Source of the DNA: Pseudomonas neustonica
GTDB lineage: Bacteria > Pseudomonadota > Gammaproteobacteria > Pseudomonadales > Pseudomonadaceae
Reading direction: 5' to 3'
Length of the DNA stretch: 52,768 bases
Assembly: GCF_003797945.1 (NCBI RefSeq)
Contig: NZ_RKKU01000028.1
Coordinates: 1-52,768 of the forward strand
Both the position numbers and the translations under genes were made by a program. The notes below the pieces were generated by a model. It was not told where the DNA came from. It saw nothing but the letters and a program-made list of their open reading frames with translations, and did no database searches. How positions within the stretch are numbered: the first letter of the stretch is position 1; each line of letters opens with the position of its first letter. Positions 27,000 through 36,120 of this stretch are shown piece after piece.

Positions 27000-27191
27000 T
27001 CAGCCCTTATCGATAATATCTTTCAACTTGTCTTTCACATCACCCTTGAGCGACTCACCCTTGCCCTTGATGTTTTGCAGCTCACCTTCACCCTGCAACT
27101 CTTCATCATCAGTAGCTCGACCGATTTCACGTTTGGTCTTGCCAACGGTTTCGTCGTACTTGCCTTTAATTTTGTCAGTGGTACTGGTCAT
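27000..27191 (-). CDS. CsbD family stress-response protein
   Basis: A 63-residue, highly charged, lysine- and glutamate-rich protein. The family core (TDKIKGKYDETVGKTKREIG near the N-terminus, then LQNIKGKGESLKGDVKDKLK) is clear. I chose the ATG at 27191, preceded by AGGGGA; an upstream extension to 27224 is open but lacks family similarity. CsbD-like proteins are small general-stress proteins of unknown mechanism. The gene is followed by a strong terminator and has its own upstream spacer. Confidence 0.9.
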   Translation of the reverse strand: MTSTTDKIKGKYDETVGKTKREIGRATDDEELQGEGELQNIKGKGESLKGDVKDKLKDIIDKG

Positions 27192-27290
27192 AATTATTCC
27201 CCTGTTGGTGTCTGTGGACTTCAACTACAGTTGGAACACACTGATCGGGCCGCCTTATGAGCAGCCCGAATAGTTCAGTTTTAACTCGCT

Positions 27291-27524
27291 TTATTCTTCG
27301 TGCAGGCGCGCATTGAGCTCGTCGACCACCGGTGCCCATTCAGCATCCTCACGGATCTCATCACGCAAGAAGGCGGCTTGCGATGGCGACCAGAAGCTGG
27401 CCTCACTCAATTTGGTGTCTTGGGCTAGCGAATGGCTGGCAAAGAAGGCATCCATACTGGCCTGATCTGAGTCCAGACCCAGCTGTTCAAATAACATAAC
27501 CAGATCTTTGTTTGGCAGTTCCAT
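27291..27524 (-). CDS. DUF2789 family protein
   Basis: A 77-residue acidic protein without signal or membrane segment. I recognise the DUF2789 pattern: LPNKDLVMLFEQLGLDS, a helical middle, and the SFWSPSQAAFLRDEI motif. Members are small cytosolic proteins found in gamma-proteobacteria. No function is known to me. Confidence 0.85.
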   Translation of the reverse strand: MELPNKDLVMLFEQLGLDSDQASMDAFFASHSLAQDTKLSEASFWSPSQAAFLRDEIREDAEWAPVVDELNARLHEE

Positions 27525-27592
27525 GGTCTCTCCTCGACTAGCTCAAAAACGATAACGCTTACTATAAAGAGAGTGCATCCGCCAAGATCAGT

Positions 27593-27847
27593 TCAATTTT
27601 TATCTTGCAGTCGGGTCACTGCATAACTCGTTGACGCGTCCTGCAGCCACGCTTCCAGCTCGCCTTTTTTTATCCCCAAACGTCGCGCCTCAGCCAATTT
27701 AACCAACATAAAATCACGCTTGGCCGGTTCATTCCCAGCCATCGACAAGGCAAGATCACGGTCAGCCCAACGCCGTATCCGGACAAATAACCACCAGTGA
27801 AAATAGAGCCCACTGAGCACAGCAACAGCAATAATCAGATAGTCCAT
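27593..27847 (-). CDS. Small single-pass membrane protein, function unknown
   Basis: 84 residues. An N-terminal membrane helix (about residues 3-23) is followed by a basic stretch (RIRRWADR) and a mainly helical cytosolic tail (SMAGNEPAKRDFMLVKLAEARRLGIKKGELEAWL). I do not recognise the family. It lies 18 bases after the EamA transporter gene on the same strand and may be co-transcribed with it. Confidence 0.65.
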   Translation of the reverse strand: MDYLIIAVAVLSGLYFHWWLFVRIRRWADRDLALSMAGNEPAKRDFMLVKLAEARRLGIKKGELEAWLQDASTSYAVTRLQDKN

Positions 27848-27865
27848 AAAAACGCTTCCATCCCG

Positions 27866-28765
27866 TTAAACCGAACCTTGTGGCACCGTCGCACGAGGCT
27901 TGGGCCGATAGAACATCACCCCGTTGCCTACCAATATCAACACCAGCCCAAGAACAGCCGTTGATGTCCACTGATAGCCTTCAAATAGAGTCGACATACC
28001 CAACGCGATCAGCGGGAATACGACAGTGGCATAGGCTGCCGGGCCTGCGCCTATGCGACCAATCAGAGCAAAATAGGTGGCAAAGCCTATGACTGAGCCA
28101 AACAGCGCCAGATAAACCAGCGAGCCAAGGTAAGCCGCACTCCACTCTATGCTGAATTGCGCACCGGTGCCCAGTGCCACCAACAGCATAACCAACGCAC
28201 CGTACCCCATGGCATAAGCATTGGTAGACAACAAATCCAGGCCACGTGCCTGATGACGAACACTGATCATATTGCCTAAAGAAAATCCATAAGTACCCAA
28301 CAGGCTCAAGCCTATGCCGGTCAGCACCGACGCATTCAAACCCACGCCAACCAGGTCCTGCCAGAACAGACTGACAATCCCGATAAAGCCCAGCAAGTTA
28401 GCCCACAACAAACGCCGAGTAGCGCGCTGGCGAAAGAAAATGACGCCGTTAATGGCATTGAAAACCGTAGCCATGGAAAACAGCACCGATTCCAGGCCGC
28501 TGTTGATATAGGCGTTAGCCGCGTAAAAACAGCAAAAGTTGAAGCCAAATACGCACATACCCTGCAATAGGCAAAACAGATGGTCGCGCTTAGCCAGGCG
28601 ACGCAGGCGGCCACTAATCAAGAGAACCAAAAGCAGTACGCCTGCGGCCAGAGAAAAGCGGTAAAAAACAGAGACCACAACCGGCACCGGGCCAGACTGC
28701 ATTGAAATAGCGATCCAGGTGGTGCCCCAGATCAAGACTGTAGTGATATATAACAACGCGTTCAT
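27866..28765 (-). CDS. EamA-type (DMT superfamily) transporter
   Basis: A protein of about 299 residues with ten predicted membrane helices in two EamA repeats. The start TVLIWGTTWIAI is the family's standard opening. The ATG at 28765 fits better than the upstream GTG at 28774, which adds only three residues. These proteins export or import small metabolites, often amino acids; the substrate is unknown. It diverges from the AraC-family regulator at 28970, which could regulate it. Confidence 0.88.
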   Translation of the reverse strand: MNALLYITTVLIWGTTWIAISMQSGPVPVVVSVFYRFSLAAGVLLLVLLISGRLRRLAKRDHLFCLLQGMCVFGFNFCCFYAANAYINSGLESVLFSMATVFNAINGVIFFRQRATRRLLWANLLGFIGIVSLFWQDLVGVGLNASVLTGIGLSLLGTYGFSLGNMISVRHQARGLDLLSTNAYAMGYGALVMLLVALGTGAQFSIEWSAAYLGSLVYLALFGSVIGFATYFALIGRIGAGPAAYATVVFPLIALGMSTLFEGYQWTSTAVLGLVLILVGNGVMFYRPKPRATVPQGSV

Positions 28766-28969
28766 GCCGTGCACTCGCTAGGTAGACAGTATCGAATTAT
28801 CCACCCGTCGCGCTGCGTGAGCTTGCACAAAGACACCTGGACTTGCAGATTCTTGCGCATTTTTCTGTGTATAGGACGCACCTGATGCGCTCCCGCTTGG
28901 CGGCCAACTGATGTCTAGTTAAGATCGAGCAGTCACTAGCGCCATGCTCGCGGAACACAAGGAGTCAGC

Positions 28970-29842
28970 ATGCCCCTGCCCTATCACGTGCTTGAGAACC
29001 TGCAATTGCACAAGGCAAGGTTGCTGGAGAGCACGCGCCTGAGTAACGGCCTGGGGCTGGCCAGTTGGTACAACGACGATGACTTGATTGCACTCGACCA
29101 CGCAGATCATCACACGCTCAGCATGTACATCGCCGACGGCTACCAATCCTACTTTCAGAGCGCTGCCGGTTGGCAAAACGGCGGCGCGCCAGACAAGCTG
29201 TGTCTCATGCCAAAAGACTACGCATCCACTTGGCACATACGCGGCCCGCTCAGCTTCATGCACCTGTACTTCACTGATCAGCATCTGCGCGATCAGGCCG
29301 AACAAACCTGGGATCGCAGTCCAAGCCAGATTACGCTGGATGAGCGCCTATTTACCGACGACCCGCGCATTGCCGTTCTTTACCGCCAGTTTCTGCTCAA
29401 CAATGACTGGAACAACCCGGCAGATCACTTGGCAATCAGTAGCGCCACGACCCTGGTGCTGAACCAGCTACTGCAGCATTACGTGCATTTGGGCTGGCAA
29501 GCACCTGCTGTGCGGGGCGGGTTAGCGCCCCACCAACTGAACCGGGTGCTGGATTATATCGATAGCCACCTGGATCAATCGCTATTACTCAGCGATCTGG
29601 CTCGCGAAACAGGTCTCAGCGAGTATCACTTTGCGCGTATGTTCAAGCACAGCAAGGGGGTGGCGCCGCATCAGTACGTCATGAATCGGAGACTGATTAA
29701 GGCTGGACAGTTACTGCAAAGAAGCACCTTGCCGCTGACCGAGATTGCCTTAACCTGTGGCTTTAGCTCACTCAGCCATTTCAGTAATCGCTTTCGCCAA
29801 GTGCATGGCATCAGCCCATCCGCCATGCGCAACAGCCGGTAA
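28970..29842 (+). CDS. AraC family transcriptional regulator
   Basis: A 290-residue regulator with an N-terminal ligand/dimerisation region and a C-terminal double helix-turn-helix (about 190-288). The pattern DYIDSHLDQSLLLSDLARETGLSEYHFARMFK, then LTEIALTCGFSSLSHFSNRFRQVHGISPS, is the AraC signature. AAGGAG precedes the ATG. It is divergent from the EamA transporter gene across about 200 bases and convergent with the LysE gene, whose stop lies 2 bases from its own. An inducer is not known; regulation of the neighbouring exporters is a reasonable guess only. Confidence 0.92.
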   Translation: MPLPYHVLENLQLHKARLLESTRLSNGLGLASWYNDDDLIALDHADHHTLSMYIADGYQSYFQSAAGWQNGGAPDKLCLMPKDYASTWHIRGPLSFMHLYFTDQHLRDQAEQTWDRSPSQITLDERLFTDDPRIAVLYRQFLLNNDWNNPADHLAISSATTLVLNQLLQHYVHLGWQAPAVRGGLAPHQLNRVLDYIDSHLDQSLLLSDLARETGLSEYHFARMFKHSKGVAPHQYVMNRRLIKAGQLLQRSTLPLTEIALTCGFSSLSHFSNRFRQVHGISPSAMRNSR

Positions 29843-29844
29843 GC

Positions 29845-30477
29845 TCAGGCAGCTGCGCGGCGAACGAGCGTCAGCAAGCCAGCCGCACCGGCAAACAGAC
29901 CGGCAAAAACTCTATTCATGGTTTTTTGCTGTTTTGGCGACCGGAGCAGACGCAACACCTTGGACGCCAGCCCGGTGTAACCTGCCATCACAACCGCATC
30001 GACGGTGACCATAGTGATCGCCATCAAAACGTATTGGCTCAATAGCGGGTGCGACAAATCGAGGAACTGCGGCAGCACGGCCAGCATAAACACCAGCGCT
30101 TTGGGATTACTGACGTTGACCAGAAAACCGCGAAACACCAGAGCCAAAGGCTGCCCTAATGGACGCACAGAGACATCTTGCTCCATGGACACCGGCTGCG
30201 CGCGCAACTGCCGCCACGCCAGATAGAGCAGATAGACTACGCCAAACCATTTGATCAAATTAAAGGCCAGCGCCGACGTCGCCAATAGTGCACCAACGCC
30301 AGCCGCAACCACTGTAATCTGCAGCAACAAGCCTATTTGCAGACCCAAAGCAGTCCAATAACCGCGGGCGAAGCCATAATTCAAGCCGCTGGACATAGAC
30401 GCAATGGCGCCCGCACCTGGCGACAAACTAATCACCCAGCATGCAACAAAAAAAGCCAACCAGGTTTCGATCGACAT
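29845..30477 (-). CDS. LysE family translocator (amino-acid exporter)
   Basis: About 210 residues with six hydrophobic segments; the opening WVISLSPGAGAIASMSSGL is the RhtB/LysE signature. I chose the ATG at 30477, which has GGAG seven bases upstream, over a TTG start at 30492. It should export an amino acid or homoserine-lactone-like compound across the inner membrane. Confidence 0.9.
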   Translation of the reverse strand: MSIETWLAFFVACWVISLSPGAGAIASMSSGLNYGFARGYWTALGLQIGLLLQITVVAAGVGALLATSALAFNLIKWFGVVYLLYLAWRQLRAQPVSMEQDVSVRPLGQPLALVFRGFLVNVSNPKALVFMLAVLPQFLDLSHPLLSQYVLMAITMVTVDAVVMAGYTGLASKVLRLLRSPKQQKTMNRVFAGLFAGAAGLLTLVRRAAA

Positions 30478-30554
30478 AGCCCGACTCCGCAACTAATAAA
30501 CCGCTAAAGGAAACTGACTATAGCAAACCTGAAACCCCGGCCGCTCGAGCTCAA

Positions 30555-30866
30555 TCAACCCTGAGCGCTGGCACGCCCCACTAACGTCAAGGGAACCACT
30601 TGAGCCTCTCGCTGCGCCAGGTAGCGGGTGCAACTGACTCGCAAGAATGAAGCAAAGTTAACCACTTCCCCCCTTAACTCCATGATTTCATCATACAATT
30701 TGGTGACTAGCTGATTGGTGGTCATGTCATCGACCTCAGCGATCTCTTGCAGTATCTGCCAAAACTGATTCTCCAACCGCAAGGTAGTCACCACGCCGCG
30801 AATACGCAGTGAGCGCGAGCGCGACTCATAGAGAATAGGATCAGCCTTTACATATAGTTCACACAT
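30555..30866 (-). CDS. Ribbon-helix-helix domain protein
   Basis: A 103-residue protein with a ribbon-helix-helix fold of the RHH_4 type: a beta strand in RSLRIRGVVTTLRLENQFW, followed by two helices (LQEIAEVDDMTTNQLVTKLYDEI). Such proteins bind DNA as dimers, though this subgroup is uncharacterised as far as I know. It lies 47 bases after the DJ-1/PfpI gene, on the same strand. Confidence 0.8.
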   Translation of the reverse strand: MCELYVKADPILYESRSRSLRIRGVVTTLRLENQFWQILQEIAEVDDMTTNQLVTKLYDEIMELRGEVVNFASFLRVSCTRYLAQREAQVVPLTLVGRASAQG

Positions 30867-30913
30867 AACCAGCCTCCAGGTCGGGCCGCACAGCCAGTGC
30901 AGCCCTTGGTAGC

Positions 30914-31495
30914 TTACAACTCGATGCGTGCGCCCAGCAATTTAACGAACGCGGCTAACCATAGCGGATGTGACGGCCAGGCAGGCGCACTAACCAGATT
31001 GCCTTGCACATGGACCTGATCAGCCGCGATGTCGACAAAAGTCCCGCCGGCCATAGTCACGTCTGGGCCGCAGGCTGGGTATGCGCTGCACTCGCGGCCC
31101 TTGAGGATACCAGCCGCCGCCAGCAATTGTGCGCCATGGCATACCGCGGCGATAGGCTTCTGCGCCTCATCAAAACCACGCACCAGCTCGATCACGCGCT
31201 CATTCAAACGCAGATACTCAGGTGACCGACCACCCGGCACAACCAAGCCCACATAATCGTCAACCTTTACGTCTGCAAAGCTGTACGTCAGCGCAAACAG
31301 GTGGCCAGGTTTTTCGGTGTAGGTCTGATCACCTTCAAAATCATGAATCGCCGTTTTGACTGTATCACCGGCTTGCTTGTCCGGACACACTGCATGTACT
31401 TCGTAACCCAGCATGCTCAGCGCCTGAAACGGAACCATGATTTCATAGTCCTCAACAAAATCACCTGCCAATAACAATAGTTTCTTGCTGCTCAT
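30914..31495 (-). CDS. DJ-1/PfpI family protein
   Basis: A 193-residue class I glutamine amidotransferase-like protein. The nucleophile elbow AVCHGAQLL places C119 with H120 next to it, and VVPGGR supplies the oxyanion region. The family includes intracellular proteases, deglycase-like enzymes and chaperones; this protein resembles the general stress protein/PfpI group. It is cytosolic and is followed by the ribbon-helix-helix gene. Confidence 0.9.
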   Translation of the reverse strand: MSSKKLLLLAGDFVEDYEIMVPFQALSMLGYEVHAVCPDKQAGDTVKTAIHDFEGDQTYTEKPGHLFALTYSFADVKVDDYVGLVVPGGRSPEYLRLNERVIELVRGFDEAQKPIAAVCHGAQLLAAAGILKGRECSAYPACGPDVTMAGGTFVDIAADQVHVQGNLVSAPAWPSHPLWLAAFVKLLGARIEL

Positions 31496-32110
31496 GATAT
31501 GCCCTCCGCAGTGAGTAGACCTGCATCATGCGCCCCTTTTACTGCAGGTGGGTAACAGCGGGATACTACATATTTCGGCGGGCGCAGCGCTTGTCCGGGC
31601 GCTAACAAAAGAAACACTGAAGACACATCCACAAAAAAACACGCCCGATAACCCATTAAAAAAAAACTAACAACCCCACAAGTCACAACTTAAAACAAAC
31701 ATATTGCCAACAAGATCACAGGATAAAAAAACTACAAATACCACATTGACAACACCAAAAAAAACAATAGCCACAAATAACAAGCCATTGTTTTTAAAGA
31801 AAAACTTATAAAATAAGAACTTAGGAAAACGAACTTGGCCAATTCCTCATAAACCAAACCAGTTCACACTTTATACACTTGAAGGCACACTGCGCGGCGC
31901 ATAGGATAGCCACCTTTCCAGCCAGAGATGCGCAGTTTTTTGCACATAAACTTGAGCAAAAAGTTGCCATCAAAAAACCAACTGCAACAAGTATGAGCAA
32001 CTTATTGCGCAACTTGTTGCGTAGAAACTTGCGCAATATGAGTGCAACGTCATCAGGGAGCGTCACAAGCAATCGCCCTGATAACTGGCAACCAAGAGTA
32101 AAGCACCCGG
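31496..32110. promoter_or_regulatory. AT-rich intergenic region ahead of the T6SS locus
   Basis: These 615 bases separate the DJ-1 gene from tssA. Bases about 31620-31850 are strongly A-rich on the plus strand, unlike all neighbouring DNA, and code for nothing I recognise. Bases 31940-32045 carry repeated GCAACTT, AAGTTGC and TTGCGCAA motifs. A TATAC-containing stretch near 31870 could be a promoter. I looked for a sigma54 (-24/-12) promoter and found none with correct spacing. Such AT-rich DNA before a T6SS is compatible with silencing by H-NS-like (MvaT) proteins. Confidence 0.5.
31998..32036 (+). repeat. Tandem 12-base repeats with TTGCGCAA palindromes
   Basis: CAACTTATTGCG (31998-32009) is followed directly by CAACTTGTTGCG (32010-32021), identical in 11 of 12 bases, and then by a shorter degenerate copy AAACTTGCG. 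The perfect palindrome TTGCGCAA occurs at 32005-32012 and 32029-32036, 24 bases apart. The cluster ends 74 bases before the tssA start, where a regulator could bind. Confidence 0.6.
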
Positions 32111-33667
32111 ATGCAACTGCAGATCATTGACGCCATCGCAACCACCCCCATCAGCGAACAGAGCTTTGCTGGCGAGGACGTGCGCTACTGCACCGAGTAC
32201 GAAGATCTGGAGCGTGAGCTCGCCAAAGCAGGCTCGCTTCATGCCAATGAACAACCAGACTGGCAGATAATTTGTGACGGTAGCCTGGAGCTGCTGAGCA
32301 AGCAGTCCAAAGACCTGCGCGTTGCCTCATGGCTCAGCTGGAGCATGTTGGAGACCACTGGTGTCGGCGGTCTGCGCTGCAGCTTGCAAATGCTTAGCGA
32401 CCTCTGTGACCAGCAATGGACAGAGCTTTATCCAACCAAACCGCGCACTCGTATCGCCGCCCTTACCTGGCTGATTTCGCGACTGGAAAGTGCGCCAACG
32501 CAGCAGCTGCTGAGCGATGACTTCCCCTTGGTTAGCACCTTGCAGGAACTGCAAGCCACGCTCACCAAGCGACTTGACGACCAGGCGCCAGACCTCCAGC
32601 CCTTGTGCCGCCGCCTGGAATCCGCCAGCAAGCAACCATCGCAAACGGAAGCAGCAAAACCGGTCGTCAGCCCTATTCCAGCACCACTGGGCAGCAATCA
32701 ATCAAGTACCGGCAACGCTGAAGCCATGGTTATTGTCTCGGCCAAGGACGCACACAAAGCGCTGCGCCAGCTGCAGGATTACGCCAGACCGTTATGCAAC
32801 TGGTGGCTCGCGGGCAGCGAATGCGATCTGCGCGCCTTACGGCTGTCGCGCACGCTGCTCTGGCTGCCTATCGAAACCTTGCCCAGCCACGACGCTGAAC
32901 AGAAAACCGGCCTGCGCAACCTGCCCGCTGACCGCATTGCGGCTTACAACGAGCGCTTTAATCAAGGCCAGCACGCCGCGCTGCTGCAGGATGTAGAAGC
33001 CAGTATCGCGCGCGCGCCCTTTTGGCTGGATGGCCAATACCTCGCGTGGCAGTGCTGCGACGCGCTAGGCGCGGAAGAAGCAGCAGAAGAAATCGAGCGC
33101 CAGCTGGCGCTGCAGCTGAAACGCCTCCCCGGACTGGAAAAGCTACGCTTTTTTGACGGCGCGCCCTTCGCCCAGGCAGACACCCTCGATTGGATCAACA
33201 GCCGCGTACAGCAGCACGCGGCGGGGCCAAAAGCGTCGCCTGTCAGCTTCGACCGCACGGACGACACCGGCGCACAAGCTGCCTGGGATGCCGGCCTGCA
33301 AAGCGCCATCGCACTGCTGCGCAAGGAAGGCCTGAAGGTCGCCGTCAGGGAAATAACCGGGCAAATCCAACAGGCCCGTGGCGCTCGCGCCGAATTCTAT
33401 TGGCGCCTTGCCCAGGCCCGGCTGTGTTTTGAAGCCCGGCAATATGAACTGGCCAAGGCCCAGCTTGAATCACTCTACCAACAGCTTCAGACCACAGGTC
33501 TGGACAAATGGGAACCAGATCTCAACCTTGACGTACTGCGTCTGCTGCATAGCTGCTGTGATCTTATGCCGCAGAACCCGAGCACACGTGAGCGTAAGGA
33601 TGAGATCTATCACCGCCTGTGCCACCTCGATTTGAGTGTGGTACTAGACCAGGCCCTCGGGGCCTAA
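32111..33667 (+). CDS. tssA: T6SS protein TssA (ImpA_N and VasJ domains)
   Basis: TssA proteins organise baseplate and sheath assembly in the cytosol. The 518 residues begin with an ImpA_N domain (about 5-130, with LRVASWLSWSMLETTGVGGLR) and end with a VasJ-like region (about 260-515, with FWLDGQYLAWQCCDALG). This is the longer TssA type with a C-terminal extension. The ATG at 32111 has only a weak ribosome site, but no better start exists. It is the first gene of the locus; tssB starts 20 bases after its stop. Confidence 0.9.
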   Translation: MQLQIIDAIATTPISEQSFAGEDVRYCTEYEDLERELAKAGSLHANEQPDWQIICDGSLELLSKQSKDLRVASWLSWSMLETTGVGGLRCSLQMLSDLCDQQWTELYPTKPRTRIAALTWLISRLESAPTQQLLSDDFPLVSTLQELQATLTKRLDDQAPDLQPLCRRLESASKQPSQTEAAKPVVSPIPAPLGSNQSSTGNAEAMVIVSAKDAHKALRQLQDYARPLCNWWLAGSECDLRALRLSRTLLWLPIETLPSHDAEQKTGLRNLPADRIAAYNERFNQGQHAALLQDVEASIARAPFWLDGQYLAWQCCDALGAEEAAEEIERQLALQLKRLPGLEKLRFFDGAPFAQADTLDWINSRVQQHAAGPKASPVSFDRTDDTGAQAAWDAGLQSAIALLRKEGLKVAVREITGQIQQARGARAEFYWRLAQARLCFEARQYELAKAQLESLYQQLQTTGLDKWEPDLNLDVLRLLHSCCDLMPQNPSTRERKDEIYHRLCHLDLSVVLDQALGA

Positions 33668-33687
33668 CACTGACACGGAGAAATCTC

Positions 33688-34194
33688 ATGGCCAAAGAAG
33701 GCTCAGTAGCCCCCAAGGAACGCGTAAACGTCACGTTCAAGCCAGATACCGGCGACGCAACAGAAGAAATCGAGCTGCCGCTCAAACTCATGGTGCTGGG
33801 TGATTTCACCCAACGTGCGGATGACCGCAGCATTGAAGAGCGCAAGCCAATCTCCATCGACAAGAACAGCTTCGATGAAGTACTGGCCAAGCAAGAGCTG
33901 AACCTTACCTTCGCAGTGCCCAATGAGCTGCAGGAAGAAACCGAAAGCGAAGAGCTGGCGGTAAACCTGAACATCAACTCCATGAAAGACTTCAACCCCA
34001 CCAGTCTGGTTCAGCAAGTACCTGAGCTGCAAAAGCTGATGGAGCTGCGTGATGCTCTGGTCGCCCTCAAGGGCCCACTGGGTAACGCACCGGCCTTCCG
34101 CAAGGCCATTGAGAGCGTGCTCAGCGATGATGACTCGCGCGATCGTGTCCTCGCCGAACTGGGTCTGAACGACCAGAACCAACCCGAAACCTGA
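33688..34194 (+). CDS. tssB: T6SS sheath small subunit TssB
   Basis: TssB (VipA) and TssC (VipB) form the contractile sheath around the Hcp tube. This protein has 168 residues from the ATG at 33688, which has GGAG eight bases upstream; an in-frame upstream extension is not used. The segments VAPKERVNVTFKPDTGDATEE and ELPLKLMVLGDFTQR are standard for the family. It lies directly before tssC, as in all known clusters. Confidence 0.96.
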   Translation: MAKEGSVAPKERVNVTFKPDTGDATEEIELPLKLMVLGDFTQRADDRSIEERKPISIDKNSFDEVLAKQELNLTFAVPNELQEETESEELAVNLNINSMKDFNPTSLVQQVPELQKLMELRDALVALKGPLGNAPAFRKAIESVLSDDDSRDRVLAELGLNDQNQPET

Positions 34195-34216
34195 TTGCCC
34201 CGACAAGGACGCCGCC

Positions 34217-35692
34217 ATGAGCACCGAATCCTCAGCACAACAAACCCAGAACACCGCCGATAGCGGCATTCTGGACCGAATTATTGCCGAAACCAGGCTC
34301 ACCCCGGACGACGAGGCCTACAACATCGCCAAGCGTGGCGTCTCTGCTTTCATCGCCGAGTTGCTGAAGCCGCAAAACGATCAGGAGCCCGTCAAAAAGG
34401 CCCTGGTTGATCGCATGATCGCTGAAATCGACGCCAAGCTCAGCCGTCAAATGGATGCCATCCTGCACCACGAGAAGTTCCAGGCACTGGAATCTTCCTG
34501 GCGAGGCCTGCAGTTGCTGGTCGATCGCACCAATTTCCGCGAGAACATCAAGCTGGAAATTATCAATGCGTCCAAGGAAGACCTGCTGGAAGACTTTGAA
34601 GACAGCCCGGAGCTGGTTCAATCCGGTCTGTACAAGCACGTATACACCGCCGAGTACGGCCAGTTCGGTGGCCAGCCTGTTGGCGCCCTGATCGCCAACT
34701 ACTACTTCAACCCCAGCTCGCCAGACATCAAGACCCTGCAGCACATCTCCAGTGTTGCCAGCATGGCGCACGCGCCCTTTATCGCGTCTGCCGGTCCGCA
34801 ATTCTTCGGCCTGGAAAGCTTCACTGGCCTGCCCGATCTAAAAGACCTGAAAGACCACTTCGAAGGTCCGCAGTTTGCCAAATGGCAGAGCTTCCGCGAG
34901 CAGGAAGATTCCCGCTACGTCGGTCTTACCCTGCCCCGCTTCCTGCTGCGCAACCCCTATGATCCAGTCGAGAACCCAGTTCGCAGCTTCGTCTACAAAG
35001 AAAGCGTTGCGCAGAGCCACGAGCACTACCTGTGGGGCAACACCGCGTTCGCTTTCGCTACCCGCTTGACTGACAGCTTCGCCAAGTTCCGCTGGTGCCC
35101 AAACATCATCGGTCCACAAAGCGGTGGCGCGGTTGAAGATCTGCCGTTGCACCACTTTGAAAGCATGGGTGAGATTGAAACCAAGATCCCAACCGAAGTG
35201 CTGGTATCTGACCGCCGCGAGTACGAACTGGCTGACGAGGGCTTCATCGCCCTGACCATGCGCAAAGGCAGCGACAACGCTGCGTTCTTCTCCGCTAACT
35301 CCGCGCAGAAAGCCAAGTTCTTCGGCAACAGCGAAGAAGGCAAAAACGCCGAGTTGAACTACCGCCTGGGTACTCAACTGCCCTACATGTTTATCGTCAA
35401 CCGCCTGGCGCACTACCTCAAAGTGCTGCAGCGCGAACAGATCGGCGCCTGGAAAGAAAAGTCTGACCTGGAGCTTGAACTGAACAAATGGATTCGCCAG
35501 TACGTAGCCGACCAGGACAACCCCAGCTCTGAAGTGCGCGGTCGTCGCCCACTGCGTGCAGCCCAGGTTGTGGTCAGCGATGTGGCAGGCGAGCCAGGCT
35601 GGTACCGCGTTGGTTTGAGCGTACGTCCGCACTTCAAGTACATGGGTGCCGATTTCACCCTGTCCTTGGTTGGCAAGCTGGACAAGGAGTAA
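34217..35692 (+). CDS. tssC: T6SS sheath large subunit TssC
   Basis: A 491-residue sheath protein, normal length. Family hallmarks are WRGLQLLVDRTNF, the central GAGP-like region around IASAGPQFFG, and FRWCPNIIGPQSGGAVEDLP. The C-terminal helix region that ClpV disassembly acts upon is intact. Codon use is strongly biased and even (highly expressed-like). tssE follows after 7 bases. Confidence 0.97.
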   Translation: MSTESSAQQTQNTADSGILDRIIAETRLTPDDEAYNIAKRGVSAFIAELLKPQNDQEPVKKALVDRMIAEIDAKLSRQMDAILHHEKFQALESSWRGLQLLVDRTNFRENIKLEIINASKEDLLEDFEDSPELVQSGLYKHVYTAEYGQFGGQPVGALIANYYFNPSSPDIKTLQHISSVASMAHAPFIASAGPQFFGLESFTGLPDLKDLKDHFEGPQFAKWQSFREQEDSRYVGLTLPRFLLRNPYDPVENPVRSFVYKESVAQSHEHYLWGNTAFAFATRLTDSFAKFRWCPNIIGPQSGGAVEDLPLHHFESMGEIETKIPTEVLVSDRREYELADEGFIALTMRKGSDNAAFFSANSAQKAKFFGNSEEGKNAELNYRLGTQLPYMFIVNRLAHYLKVLQREQIGAWKEKSDLELELNKWIRQYVADQDNPSSEVRGRRPLRAAQVVVSDVAGEPGWYRVGLSVRPHFKYMGADFTLSLVGKLDKE

Positions 35693-35699
35693 GGCGAGC

Positions 35700-36104
35700 A
35701 TGGCCTATGGCAGCCTGTTCGAAAGACTGGATGGCAGCGCCGAGCTACGTGACGGCATCCCCAACGATGCCGCCATCAGCGCGTCGGTCGCTGTCCATCT
35801 GAGCAAGATGCTCAGCACCCGTGCCGGCAGCGTACAAGCGCTGCCGGACTACGGGCTGCCAGATCTTAACGACATGCGGCTATCACTGCATGACTCGTTG
35901 CAGAACGCCAGAGTCGCCATTGAGCGTTTTATTGAGATCTACGAGCCCAGACTCAGCCAGGTAAAGGTGCTGAGTCTGCCTCGTGATCACGACCCACTTA
36001 ACTTGTCCTTTGCCATTGAAGGCACACTAACACTCGACGGCAGACGCCAGGCCATCAGCTTTGCAGTGCGTCTCGATGGCCGCGGCCAGGCACGAGTGCG
36101 GTAA
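35700..36104 (+). CDS. tssE: T6SS baseplate protein TssE (gp25-like)
   Basis: A 134-residue protein of the GPW/gp25 family, which forms part of the baseplate wedge with TssF and TssG. The start is ATG 35700, with AAGGCGAG as ribosome site; the open frame further upstream overlaps tssC. Recognisable parts are MAYGSLFERLDG, the LPDYGLPDLND motif and a final REDA-like beta segment (NLSFAIEGTLTLDGR). The following PAAR gene starts 16 bases later. Confidence 0.92.
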   Translation: MAYGSLFERLDGSAELRDGIPNDAAISASVAVHLSKMLSTRAGSVQALPDYGLPDLNDMRLSLHDSLQNARVAIERFIEIYEPRLSQVKVLSLPRDHDPLNLSFAIEGTLTLDGRRQAISFAVRLDGRGQARVR

Positions 36105-36120
36105 CTACAAGGAGTTTTGC

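Noticed and set aside
26953..27273. Open frame of 106 codons on the plus strand
   Set aside because: It is antisense to csbD, which has a ribosome site, family motif and terminator of its own.
31821..32072. Small cysteine-rich frame of 83 codons on the minus strand ahead of tssA
   Set aside because: Its repeated LRNK pattern comes from the DNA tandem repeats. No ribosome site or family, so it is not called as a gene.
34838..35701. Open frame of 287 codons on the minus strand
   Set aside because: It is antisense to tssC, which has clear family motifs throughout.
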